NCBI GenBank assembly: GCA_964466965.1
Contig: CAYXPZ010000094.1
Coordinates: forward strand, 1-8,983
Direction of reading: 5' to 3'
Length of the DNA: 8,983 nucleotides
Origin: Dichotomicrobium sp964466965
GTDB taxonomy: Bacteria > Pseudomonadota > Alphaproteobacteria > Rhizobiales > Rhodomicrobiaceae
Shown in pieces: positions 1 through 6,957 of the stretch. The notes beneath the pieces were generated by a model, which did not search any database, had not been told where the DNA came from, and saw nothing but the letters and a program-made list of their open reading frames with translations. Each line of letters begins with the position of its first letter. Position 1 is the first letter of the stretch. The translations under genes and the position numbers were made by a program.

Positions 1-1345
1 CCGCGTCGCGGATCGACATCTGCGCGACATGACCGATGTGCTTTTCGCCGATCTTGATGGCCAGCGCTTGCGGCTTCAGCCGGTGGCCGCCACAGGTGCT
101 GCAAGGATGGTCGGACTGGTAGCGGCTCAGTTCGTCGCGCACCCATGCGCTGTCGGTCTCCAGCCAGCGCCGCTGGATGTTCGGGATCACCCCCTCGAAT
201 GGCTTGCTGGTCTGGTAAGAGCGCATTCCGTCATCGTAGACGAACGTGATCTTCTCCTTGCCGGAGCCGAACAGGATCACGTTGCGGACCTCTTCAGGCA
301 GGTCGCTCCACGGGGTGTTCATGCTCACCTTGTAGTGCCGCGCGATCGCCTGCAGCGTCTGGGTGTAGAATGGCGTGGTGTTGCCGGTGCGGGCCCAAGG
401 GTAGACCGCGCCTTTGCGCAGGCTCAAGGACGGGTCCGGCACGACCAGCGCCGGCTCGAACTTCAATTCCGTGCCCAGCCCATCACAGTCTGGGCAGGCG
501 CCATACGGGTTGTTAAAGGAGAACAGCCGCGGCTCGATTTCATCGATCGTGAAGCCCGAGACCGGGCAGGCGAACCGCTCAGAGAACATGATGCGCTCCG
601 GCTCGCCCTTGTCGTCGGTCTTGTCGGCGAATTCGGCGATGGCCAGCCCGTCCGCCAGGCTGAGGGCGGTCTCGAAGCTGTCGGCCAGCCGGTTGCCGAG
701 ATCATCGCGCACCACGATCCGGTCCACGACAACGTCGATGTCGTGCTTCAGCTTCTTGTCGAGCGCGGGCGCGTCGGTGATCTCGTAGAACTGCCCATTG
801 ATCTTGACGCGCTGGAAGCCCTTCTTCTGCAACTCCGCCAGCTCGCGGCGGTATTCGCCCTTGCGCCCGCGCACGATCGGGCTGAGCAGGTAAAGCCGCG
901 TGCCCTCGGGCAGCGCCATCACGCGGTCGACCATTTGCGTGACGGTCTGGCTCTCGATCGGCAGGCCGGTCGCGGGCGAATACGGCGTGCCGACGCGGGC
1001 GTAGAGCAGGCGCAGATAATCGTAAATCTCGGTGACCGTGCCGACCGTGGAGCGCGGGTTCTTGCTGGTGGTCTTCTGCTCGATGGAGATCGCGGGCGAC
1101 AGCCCTTCGATGCTGTCGACATCCGGCTTCTGCATCATCTGCAGGAACTGCCGCGCATAAGCGGACAAGCTCTCCACATAGCGGCGTTGGCCCTCGGCAT
1201 AGATCGTGTCGAACGCGAGGCTCGATTTGCCCGAGCCGGACAGCCCGGTCATCACGATGAGCTGCTCGCGCGGCAGGTCCAGCGACACGTTTTGCAGATT
1301 ATGCTCGCGCGCCCCGCGGACCGACAGCGTTTTGTTCAATGTCAT
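1..1345 (-). CDS. uvrA: UvrA, excinuclease ABC subunit A (N-terminal 448 residues, cut by window edge)
   Basis: UvrA is the damage-sensing ATPase of nucleotide excision repair. It scans DNA as a dimer with UvrB in the cytoplasm. The reverse-strand translation starts MTLNKTLSVRGAREHNL and runs open to base 1. Walker A is GLSGSGKSS at residues 34-42. The family blocks SIEGLSPAISIEQKTTSKNPRSTVGT (given here only as a landmark near residues 75-100) and EPRLFSFNNPYGACPDC (about residues 271-287) follow. The first zinc module reads C260-P-V-S263 and C284-P-D-C287, so the second expected cysteine is serine. A further CSTC sits at 415-418. The second ABC signature half lies outside the window (full family length about 940-970 residues). 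The ATG at 1345 was chosen because it gives the usual UvrA N terminus and the upstream ATG frame stops at once; the ribosome site (AGGT) is weak. It diverges from the pentapeptide gene. No GAAC/GTTC N7 LexA box was found in the 199-bp spacer. Confidence 0.97.
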   Translation of the reverse strand, partial: MTLNKTLSVRGAREHNLQNVSLDLPREQLIVMTGLSGSGKSSLAFDTIYAEGQRRYVESLSAYARQFLQMMQKPDVDSIEGLSPAISIEQKTTSKNPRSTVGTVTEIYDYLRLLYARVGTPYSPATGLPIESQTVTQMVDRVMALPEGTRLYLLSPIVRGRKGEYRRELAELQKKGFQRVKINGQFYEITDAPALDKKLKHDIDVVVDRIVVRDDLGNRLADSFETALSLADGLAIAEFADKTDDKGEPERIMFSERFACPVSGFTIDEIEPRLFSFNNPYGACPDCDGLGTELKFEPALVVPDPSLSLRKGAVYPWARTGNTTPFYTQTLQAIARHYKVSMNTPWSDLPEEVRNVILFGSGKEKITFVYDDGMRSYQTSKPFEGVIPNIQRRWLETDSAWVRDELSRYQSDHPCSTCGGHRLKPQALAIKIGEKHIGHVAQMSIRDA

Positions 1346-1544
1346 CGACCTACTCTAAAACCTCATCGTGCCGGGCGGACCGGCTTAAGGTGACCGAAGA
1401 TCACCATATTCCGCGCGTTAAAACGTTGGTGTTGATCCGCGTTGCGGTGTCTTTGCGCAATCGCTATCAGCATCTTGTGGTTCTTGTGCGACCCGTGTGG
1501 CGCTCTCGCTTGTTGCCTTATGTCCCTGCAAGGAGTTCCGATTC
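1346..1544. promoter_or_regulatory. Divergent intergenic spacer between uvrA and the pentapeptide-repeat gene
   Basis: This 199-bp stretch must hold the promoters of both flanking genes. I see no convincing -35/-10 pair on either strand. The only clear structure is an interrupted dyad at 1389-1405, GGTGA-N7-TCACC, which could be an operator or chance. GTTC occurs twice (near 1480 and 1535), but neither copy has a partner at the 11-base pitch of the alphaproteobacterial LexA box, so SOS control of uvrA is not supported from this sequence. Confidence 0.4.
1530..1535 (+). promoter_or_regulatory. Ribosome binding site that fixes the start of the pentapeptide gene
   Basis: AAGGAG lies nine bases before the ATG at 1545. 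The same frame is open from a GTG at 1497, but that codon has no such site, so 1545 is the better start. Confidence 0.8.
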
Positions 1545-2777
1545 ATGAGCCATGTGTCCGCCCGCGAGGTGATGAGCGACATCGACGCAAAGAACGCCGC
1601 TCTGTTGGACGATGTCAACGCGGCAAGCGGCCCCGCACGCAATGGTTGGGTGGTGTTCGTTGCCATACTCGCCTACTTTTTCATTACCCTCGCCGGTATC
1701 GAGCATACCGATCTTCTCCTGAATACCCCGGTGACGCTGCCTCTCCTCCAGGTCGATATCGATTTGCGCGCCTTCTTCATCTTCGCGCCGGCCGTGCTAT
1801 TGCTGTTGCATTTCAACCTTCTGCTGCAGCACGTGTCGCTCTCGCGCAAGGCGCGGGAATTCCACGAACGCGTGTTGCGGCAGGAAGGCCATGCCTTTCA
1901 TCGGACGCACCGGCTGCGCATTCAGCTTCATTCCTATTTCTATGTGCAGGCAATCGCCGGGCCAAGCCGCAGCCCGCTTTTTTCCATATTCCTCCACGCC
2001 ATGACGGCGGTCACGCTCTGGCTCCTGCCGCTGGCGCTGCTGATCTACTTCCAGATCGTGTTTCTTCCTTACCATGATCTCGACGTCACCACAGCGCAGC
2101 GCGCCTATGTTCTCGCAGATTTCCTGATCTTCGCGATCTTTTGGATTTTTTTGCACTACCCCGCCGCCAGTTATATTTCGGGTCTGGGACGCAGCATTAT
2201 TTCGTATCCCGTCAGCTTTCTCGCAATGATCGTGGTCTGGGTGGCAGCGATGGTTTTTTCCTTCGCCGTCGCGACCATACCTGGCGAGGGCGCGGATCGG
2301 ATGACGTCGTCGTGGGAGCGCTATCGGACGCCAGTCCCCTATGGCACACCAGCCAGCGAAGCCGAGCGCTTCGCCTTCCTGCCGACAGCGTTTTTGTTTG
2401 AGGGGAAGGTAAACATCGTCTCGGGCGGTGCGGAAAGCTGGTTCTCCCGCAATCTCGTCGTCACCGACACGAATGTCCTGCGCATCGGCGGGGCGCCAGA
2501 CGAGGGCGTCAGCGTCCGGTTGCGCGGCCGCGATTTTCGCTATGCGACGTTCGACCGGTCCGACCTCGACCGTGCGGATTTGACCGGCGCCGATTTAAGC
2601 CGGGCCAGTTTGCGCGGGGTAAGCCTTGAGGACGCGCGTTTGGAAGCCACACGAATGACGGGCGCCGACCTGACCGGCGCACAACTTCAGAGCGCTAATC
2701 TTGAGGGCGCTGATCTGCGCGGGGCAAAGCTCGAACGTGCCAATCTGCGCTTCGTGAAAGGCGACTACCAGCGATGA
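1545..2777 (+). CDS. Multi-span inner-membrane protein with C-terminal pentapeptide repeats (410 aa)
   Basis: The specific role is unknown. Hydrophobic segments lie near residues 35-52, 76-97, 148-174, 188-205 and 222-244. Residues 326 to about 405 form an uninterrupted pentapeptide stretch (A/D-L-x-x pattern, for example ADLTGADLSRASL and ANLEGADLRGAKL), about 16 units, which is expected to fold as a right-handed four-sided beta helix. The loop at 98-130 is very rich in Arg, Lys and His and should be cytoplasmic. With five spans this puts the N terminus inside and the pentapeptide domain in the periplasm; a missed or extra span would reverse that. Residues 245-325 link the two parts and have no motif I recognise. 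Pentapeptide proteins include gyrase-protecting DNA mimics, but those are soluble, so I do not carry that function over. The gene diverges from uvrA and converges on the VWA operon with a 30-bp gap and no clear terminator. Confidence 0.9.
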   Translation: MSHVSAREVMSDIDAKNAALLDDVNAASGPARNGWVVFVAILAYFFITLAGIEHTDLLLNTPVTLPLLQVDIDLRAFFIFAPAVLLLLHFNLLLQHVSLSRKAREFHERVLRQEGHAFHRTHRLRIQLHSYFYVQAIAGPSRSPLFSIFLHAMTAVTLWLLPLALLIYFQIVFLPYHDLDVTTAQRAYVLADFLIFAIFWIFLHYPAASYISGLGRSIISYPVSFLAMIVVWVAAMVFSFAVATIPGEGADRMTSSWERYRTPVPYGTPASEAERFAFLPTAFLFEGKVNIVSGGAESWFSRNLVVTDTNVLRIGGAPDEGVSVRLRGRDFRYATFDRSDLDRADLTGADLSRASLRGVSLEDARLEATRMTGADLTGAQLQSANLEGADLRGAKLERANLRFVKGDYQR

Positions 2778-2807
2778 AAGCTGTCCGGAGCGCGAACGGA
2801 TCATATG

Positions 2808-4286
2808 CTAACGCATCAGGACTTCGATCTGCTGTGCGCCGCCCCCGGCTAGCTCGAACTCGCGGGTGAACAGCCGCCCGTTATGCTCCGCCTCAACCTT
2901 GTATTGACCGGCGGTGAGGATATGCGTGGGGAATGCGCCGGCGCTGCGTTCGACCACAGCGCCATCAGCTTTCTTTATGGTCCACAGTGTATCGGCGATC
3001 GCTTCGCCGCCGGGCCGCTCGGTCAGCCGGAATGTAACTTTCGAGGCGTCGTGAATCAGGATCACCTCGCTGAGTTTTCCAGGTTTCACCTCAATACGGG
3101 ACTCAACAACGGCATTCGTGTCGCCATACTGGCTAATCACGAAATATGTCCCCGTGTTGAGCCGGATGGCTTGGCCCGGATCGGCATCGGCGATGATGCG
3201 TTCACGATTTCCGAACTGATCGGTCTTGTCGGAATAGACGTCGAAGCGGGCATCGTCCAAGTCGATCGGCGCGCCGCTTGCTTGCCGCGCGTTCAGACGG
3301 ATCGCCCCCGCGTTCAGAATGAGCTGCTCATGCGCGGGGCGGCCGGGCGCTACCTCCACCCGTTTCGTGGTATGGGCAAGGCCCCACGACAAATTAACGA
3401 AATAATCCCCTGGCTTGAGATTCAAAGTCGGTTGCGGTTTGCGCATCTCATGCAGCAGCTTGTATCGGCCATCATCACCGGCGCGCCCGGTGAAGACCCG
3501 CCAGATGACCCCGCGGGTGATCCGCTCCTCGTTTCCGGACAGATAGGCGGTCAGCTTGATCGGCACCGGCGCCGTGGGGTCAACGTCCTCTGGAACGGCC
3601 GCCGTTTGTGGGGGCTGCGGCGGCGCGGTTATAGCGCTGCTCACCGAGGCCAGCGCGGCATCAAGCTCCTGCCGGTTGCTTGCGGCCTCGAACACACCGC
3701 CAGAAGGATTGGCGACGCAGGACAGCTTCTCCAGCTCCGCTTGTTCGGCAGCCTTGTCGAAAGCGATCGCGTGCATCGTCATCTGCGGCACGGACTGCGC
3801 GAGCTGCTCTGCCAGAGCGCATGGATCGCCCTGGCAGTTATCCAGACCGTCGCTGAGCAGAACGATGTGCTTGCGGCCGGTTTCCCGCGCCATGACGTCG
3901 GCGGCGGCATCGAGGGACGCCGCGATGGGCGTCGATCCCTTCGGCGCGATATTGTTGAAGGTCCGGGCGTAAACTTCCGCGTCGATCGCGCCGATCTCCG
4001 TGAGCACAGCGAAATCCTCGCAGCTTGCCTTCTCCTGATGTCCGTAGGCCATCAAGCCGAGCCGAAACTCGCCCCGCTGCTGTTTAAAGAACTGCTCAAG
4101 CGCCTCGCGGGCGTGAACGACCTTGTTCACCCCGTCGATCTGGCCCCACATGCTGCGCGATGAGTCTATGATCAGCATGACCTTGTCGCTCTGCGCCGTC
4201 GCGGGGCCGCTGAGGCCGGCCGTCGCGGCGACCGCGACCAGCGCGAGGCAGGCGCAGTTTGCGAAGATATGTCGAATACGCTTCAT
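2808..4286 (-). CDS. Secreted VWA-domain protein with three beta-rich repeats (492 aa)
   Basis: Probably a periplasmic or cell-surface protein that binds a ligand through a metal-dependent VWA site; its partner is unknown. Residues 1-31 are a signal peptide (KRIRH, a hydrophobic core, then ATA|Q). The VWA domain spans roughly 35-222 and has an intact MIDAS: D41-S-S43-R-S45, T119 in GSTP, and D146 in LLSDG. Cysteines C89, C151, C156 and C190 fit disulfide bonding and recur in the upstream paralog. A proline-rich linker (about 227-249) leads to a repeat region with the motif L-x-x-G-x-Y at 290, 376 and 457, each followed by a beta-rich stretch resembling transthyretin or carboxypeptidase-regulatory folds. 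The start at 4286 follows GAGGA by five bases; the frame is open upstream to 4397, but that would bury the signal peptide and run into the upstream gene. It is second in a two-gene operon, 25 bp after the stop of the larger paralog. Confidence 0.9.
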   Translation of the reverse strand: MKRIRHIFANCACLALVAVAATAGLSGPATAQSDKVMLIIDSSRSMWGQIDGVNKVVHAREALEQFFKQQRGEFRLGLMAYGHQEKASCEDFAVLTEIGAIDAEVYARTFNNIAPKGSTPIAASLDAAADVMARETGRKHIVLLSDGLDNCQGDPCALAEQLAQSVPQMTMHAIAFDKAAEQAELEKLSCVANPSGGVFEAASNRQELDAALASVSSAITAPPQPPQTAAVPEDVDPTAPVPIKLTAYLSGNEERITRGVIWRVFTGRAGDDGRYKLLHEMRKPQPTLNLKPGDYFVNLSWGLAHTTKRVEVAPGRPAHEQLILNAGAIRLNARQASGAPIDLDDARFDVYSDKTDQFGNRERIIADADPGQAIRLNTGTYFVISQYGDTNAVVESRIEVKPGKLSEVILIHDASKVTFRLTERPGGEAIADTLWTIKKADGAVVERSAGAFPTHILTAGQYKVEAEHNGRLFTREFELAGGGAQQIEVLMR

Positions 4287-4291
4287 GCTCG

Positions 4292-4296
4292 TCCTC
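4292..4296 (-). promoter_or_regulatory. Ribosome binding site in the gap between the two VWA genes
   Basis: On the minus strand GAGGA lies five bases before the ATG at 4286, within the 25-bp gap after the stop of the upstream gene. It selects the start that gives a classical signal peptide and supports co-transcription of the pair. Confidence 0.7.
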
Positions 4297-4311
4297 GCAT
4301 CTGCGTGGGCG

Positions 4312-5418
4312 CTATTGCGCAACCAGCTCCACCACGGTCTTTCTGTTTGACGAAACGGTAAAGGCCTTACGCACGGTTTGCCCGTCTCTCTGGGCAATTG
4401 CCACGTACTGTCCAGCGCGCAAGTAGGGCTCGGGCACGCTCTCCGTCGACGTAAAAACCTCCTCGCCTGCGCTGTTGCGAATGGACCAGCTCACCCCCCC
4501 AAGTGTCAGGCCGCCCGACACTTTAACCAGCCCCAGCTGAGCGCGTCCGGCCTTGTGCGTGAAGGTTAGACTCTGCGTTTCGCCAGCCGCGATCGTGACA
4601 TCCTGTGCCTCCACGGCGTTGCCAATGCCATAAGCGCTCTCGATCCGGTATCGTTCGGCCGGCAGGAAGCCTTCATATTGCGCCTGGGCGGTTGCATGCA
4701 CCAATTCGCTGTCGCCGCCATTCAGCCGGAACATGCGGTAAACGACACCCTGTTTGACCGGCTGCTCGCGCCCTTCCAGTTGCGTCTGGATGCGCACGCG
4801 CCCGGCCGCCAGCCTGAGCGTCTGGTCGGTTTCCTCACCGGCGGCTATTTCTACGGTGGCGCTGGCGCGGGCAGCCCCTAGCTGGGCCTCGACGCGATAG
4901 TTGCCGGCCGGGAGCGTAAAGGCCGGTTCGCGCTGGGCGGACCGCGCGATTTCCGTCCAGCCGCGGTCGTCGCCACGCTCGTAAACCAGAAACAACATGC
5001 CGCGCGGCGCCTCCTGTCCGTCCGGCAGGGTCGCCTTGACCGACAGCGTGCCCGCGTTCAGCCCCAGGTTACGCCCCAGCGTCGCGCCGGCCTCAAGCTC
5101 TATCGTATCGACGGCTTCCGCAAGGCCGTGCCGTGCGGTGATACGGTAAGTCCCTGCTGGCAAGAAGAAATCCGGTTCAGGCTGGCTGGAGCGGGCCACA
5201 AGAGCGCCGGGCTCATTCGCCCCCACGCCGACTTCATGCACGTAGTAAAATATGTCGGCCACGGGCTCGCCGCCAGCCCGAGCTGCCCCCGAAAGCTTGA
5301 GCACGCCGGCATTGAGATCAATCGTGACGACCTGACCGCGACGGCTCTGCACCTCGATTTCGCGGCTGGCGCTGACCGTCCCGTATTGCACCTCGACGCG
5401 ATAGGCGCCCTGGGGCAG
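4312..5418 (-). repeat. Coding repeat: five protein modules of about 83 residues
   Basis: Within the larger VWA protein, residues 295-662 contain five in-register modules. Each has a L-P/R-x-x-x-Y motif, then a G-x-x-x-A turn, then a V/I-E-x-x-A-G-type strand and a (L)N/x-A-G motif. Spacings between motif starts are 85, 83, 83 and 81 residues. The DNA copies are diverged, so this is an old duplication and not a recent nucleotide repeat. Confidence 0.75.
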
Positions 5419-6300
5419 GTTGAGTTCCGGTTGGGCGTCCGCGCCGCGCCAGACGACCGGCGCATCTTCGCTCCCGCCGGCCTCGCGGATGCGCCAGGCG
5501 AGACCCTGCGCGATCGGGGCTTGTCCTTGCGAAAGCACCGCCCGCAGTGTCACGACGGGCGACTGGCCGGGGCGAAACGGGTTAATGCCGGGAAGCGGCG
5601 GCATGGCGTCCTGCGCGGCCGTCTCAGGACGAGGTTTCGGCGTGTCTGGTGTCGCGTTGCCCGTCAGCGCGGTTTGCACGAACGCCGCGACCTCGGCACG
5701 GCTGCCAGCGTCCGTATATGCGCCGCCCGTGGCTTCAGTGATGCATTGAAAGCGCCGACGCGTCTCGGCATCGACACTCAGTGAGACCGCGTCGATCCGC
5801 AGTCCTCCGGCGCGTGCGTTGAGCCCTCGCGCGGCTGTGCATGCGTCCGGAATGCATGTGCCCGCGCCATCCCCGATCACCAGGATACGGCCCTGACCGC
5901 CAGCCGACTGAATCGCCTTCACGGCCCTTTCGATCGCTGGAAACAACGGCAGTCGGCCGCGATCCGGGATCGGATCCTCCAGTGCGGCGTCGAGGGCGTC
6001 ACGGTTGAGCGGCGCATAGGGCAGCGCCTCAGTCACCGCTTCGCATCCCGCGCCCGGCTGGTTGCCGGCGATGTAAAGGCTGAGACGCGCCTGTGGGTTT
6101 ACATTGGCGGCTGCGTCAGAAATGGCGTCTCTTGCGATCTGATACTTGCGACCGCCGTCGATCGGCCCCCACATGCTGTTGGTCATATCGAGGATGACGA
6201 TGCGGTTTTGCGCAAGCGCCCCGCCGCCGCCGATGTCCGTTGCGGACACGGCCCACAGCGCGACCAACACGGCAAAAAGCTTGAAGACCAGCCCTCTCAT
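4312..6300 (-). CDS. Secreted VWA-like protein with degenerate MIDAS and five tandem beta-rich repeats (662 aa)
   Basis: A predicted exported protein of unknown function, first gene of the operon. Residues 1-30 look like a signal peptide ending ALA|Q. The VWA-like domain spans about 32-215. Its MIDAS is altered: D38-M-T40-N-S42 and D144 (IGDG) are present, but the position of the metal-binding Thr is L117 (GRLPL where the paralog has GSTPI), so metal binding is doubtful. Cysteines C86, C149, C154 and C186 match the four of the downstream paralog. A Pro-rich linker follows, then five copies of a module with the motif L-P-x-G-x-Y-R-V/I at 295, 380, 463, 546 and 627, a period of 81-85 residues, resembling transthyretin-like or CarboxypepD_reg-like beta sandwiches. 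The start ATG at 6300 has GGGAG about 12 bases upstream, slightly far. It diverges from the nitroreductase gene by 84 bp. It could be a structural or adhesive protein; no close characterised homologue is recognised. Confidence 0.9.
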   Translation of the reverse strand: MRGLVFKLFAVLVALWAVSATDIGGGGALAQNRIVILDMTNSMWGPIDGGRKYQIARDAISDAAANVNPQARLSLYIAGNQPGAGCEAVTEALPYAPLNRDALDAALEDPIPDRGRLPLFPAIERAVKAIQSAGGQGRILVIGDGAGTCIPDACTAARGLNARAGGLRIDAVSLSVDAETRRRFQCITEATGGAYTDAGSRAEVAAFVQTALTGNATPDTPKPRPETAAQDAMPPLPGINPFRPGQSPVVTLRAVLSQGQAPIAQGLAWRIREAGGSEDAPVVWRGADAQPELNLPQGAYRVEVQYGTVSASREIEVQSRRGQVVTIDLNAGVLKLSGAARAGGEPVADIFYYVHEVGVGANEPGALVARSSQPEPDFFLPAGTYRITARHGLAEAVDTIELEAGATLGRNLGLNAGTLSVKATLPDGQEAPRGMLFLVYERGDDRGWTEIARSAQREPAFTLPAGNYRVEAQLGAARASATVEIAAGEETDQTLRLAAGRVRIQTQLEGREQPVKQGVVYRMFRLNGGDSELVHATAQAQYEGFLPAERYRIESAYGIGNAVEAQDVTIAAGETQSLTFTHKAGRAQLGLVKVSGGLTLGGVSWSIRNSAGEEVFTSTESVPEPYLRAGQYVAIAQRDGQTVRKAFTVSSNRKTVVELVAQ

Positions 6301-6384
6301 GGCGCAAACATTCTCCCGATTTCGCGTTATGTCCAGTCTTCTGCGCGCGTCGTCGTGACTTCACCGGACAAATGGGAGCATTGC
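6301..6384. promoter_or_regulatory. Divergent 84-bp spacer between the VWA operon and the nitroreductase gene
   Basis: By position it must hold the promoter of the two-gene VWA operon on the minus strand and that of the nitroreductase on the plus strand. I see no -35/-10 pair or dyad good enough to name. Confidence 0.35.
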
Positions 6385-6957
6385 ATGACAAACCCCGTCA
6401 TTGACCATCTGGAAACCCGCAGGTCGGTGAAGGCTGACACGCTGATCGAACCTGGGCCCGATCAAGCACAGTTGGAAACTATCCTGCGGATCGCCGCGCG
6501 TGTGCCGGACCACAAGAAGCTTGTTCCGTGGCGATTTATCGTCATCGCAGGCGATGCGCGCAAGGCGCTCGGCGAACAGCTGGCGCATATCACGGCGCGG
6601 AACGAGCCGGAAGCCTCCGAGATGCGCTTGGAGATTCAGCGCAACCGCTTCATGCGTTCGCCCATGACTGTCGCGGTGGTTTCGCACACCGTTTATCACC
6701 CCGGCGCGCCGGAATGGGAGCAAATCCTCTCGGCAGGAGCCGCTTGCATGAACCTGGTGCACGCCGCCCATGCGCTAGGTTTCGCCGCACACTGGCTTAC
6801 GGAGTGGTACACCTATGACGAGAGCGCGCGCCACGCCGTCGGCCTGACCACCAAGGAGCGCATCGCCGGCTTCATACACATCGGGACGGCCGAAGTACCA
6901 CCGGAGGAGCGCGACCGGCCAGATATCGAGAAGATTGTCACGTATTACCAAGGTTAG
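6385..6957 (+). CDS. Nitroreductase family protein, YdjA-like (190 aa)
   Basis: A small FMN-dependent NAD(P)H oxidoreductase, probably a cytoplasmic homodimer. The physiological substrate cannot be told from sequence. Diagnostic stretches are T11-R-R-S14 (FMN phosphate binding), P41-D-H-K-K-L-V-P-W-R50 (the usual PDHxxLxPWRF block of the YdjA branch), the AGAACMNLVHAAHALGF helix (about 118-134) and GFIHIGT at 162-168. The length matches YdjA (about 183 residues). The ATG at 6385 has GGGAG six bases upstream; the same frame is open from 6208, but that part is the complement of the VWA signal peptide region and is rejected. The gene ends inside the stop codon of the convergent nadK gene, sharing TTAG, so no terminator separates them. 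Family membership is firm; the gene symbol is left blank because YdjA orthology is not shown. Confidence 0.93.
   Translation: MTNPVIDHLETRRSVKADTLIEPGPDQAQLETILRIAARVPDHKKLVPWRFIVIAGDARKALGEQLAHITARNEPEASEMRLEIQRNRFMRSPMTVAVVSHTVYHPGAPEWEQILSAGAACMNLVHAAHALGFAAHWLTEWYTYDESARHAVGLTTKERIAGFIHIGTAEVPPEERDRPDIEKIVTYYQG

Noticed and set aside
29..1393. A 454-codon open frame on the plus strand opposite uvrA
   Set aside because: The minus strand is unmistakable UvrA with all motifs. The plus frame is Arg/Ala/Leu-rich with no domain, as expected for an antisense shadow in GC-rich DNA.
1497..1544. GTG start giving the pentapeptide protein 16 extra residues
   Set aside because: It has no ribosome site, whereas ATG 1545 has AAGGAG nine bases upstream.
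1545..2777. Qnr-like gyrase protection by the pentapeptide protein
   Set aside because: Qnr and MfpA are soluble pentapeptide dimers of about 180-220 residues. This protein is membrane-bound with a short repeat region probably outside the cytoplasm.
2778..2807. A bidirectional terminator between the convergent pentapeptide and VWA genes
   Set aside because: Only a four-base TCCG/CGGA stem is present, with no T-run on either side.
2883..4163. A 426-codon open frame on the plus strand opposite the smaller VWA gene
   Set aside because: The minus strand gives a signal peptide, an intact MIDAS and regular repeats. The plus frame shows no family features or ribosome site.
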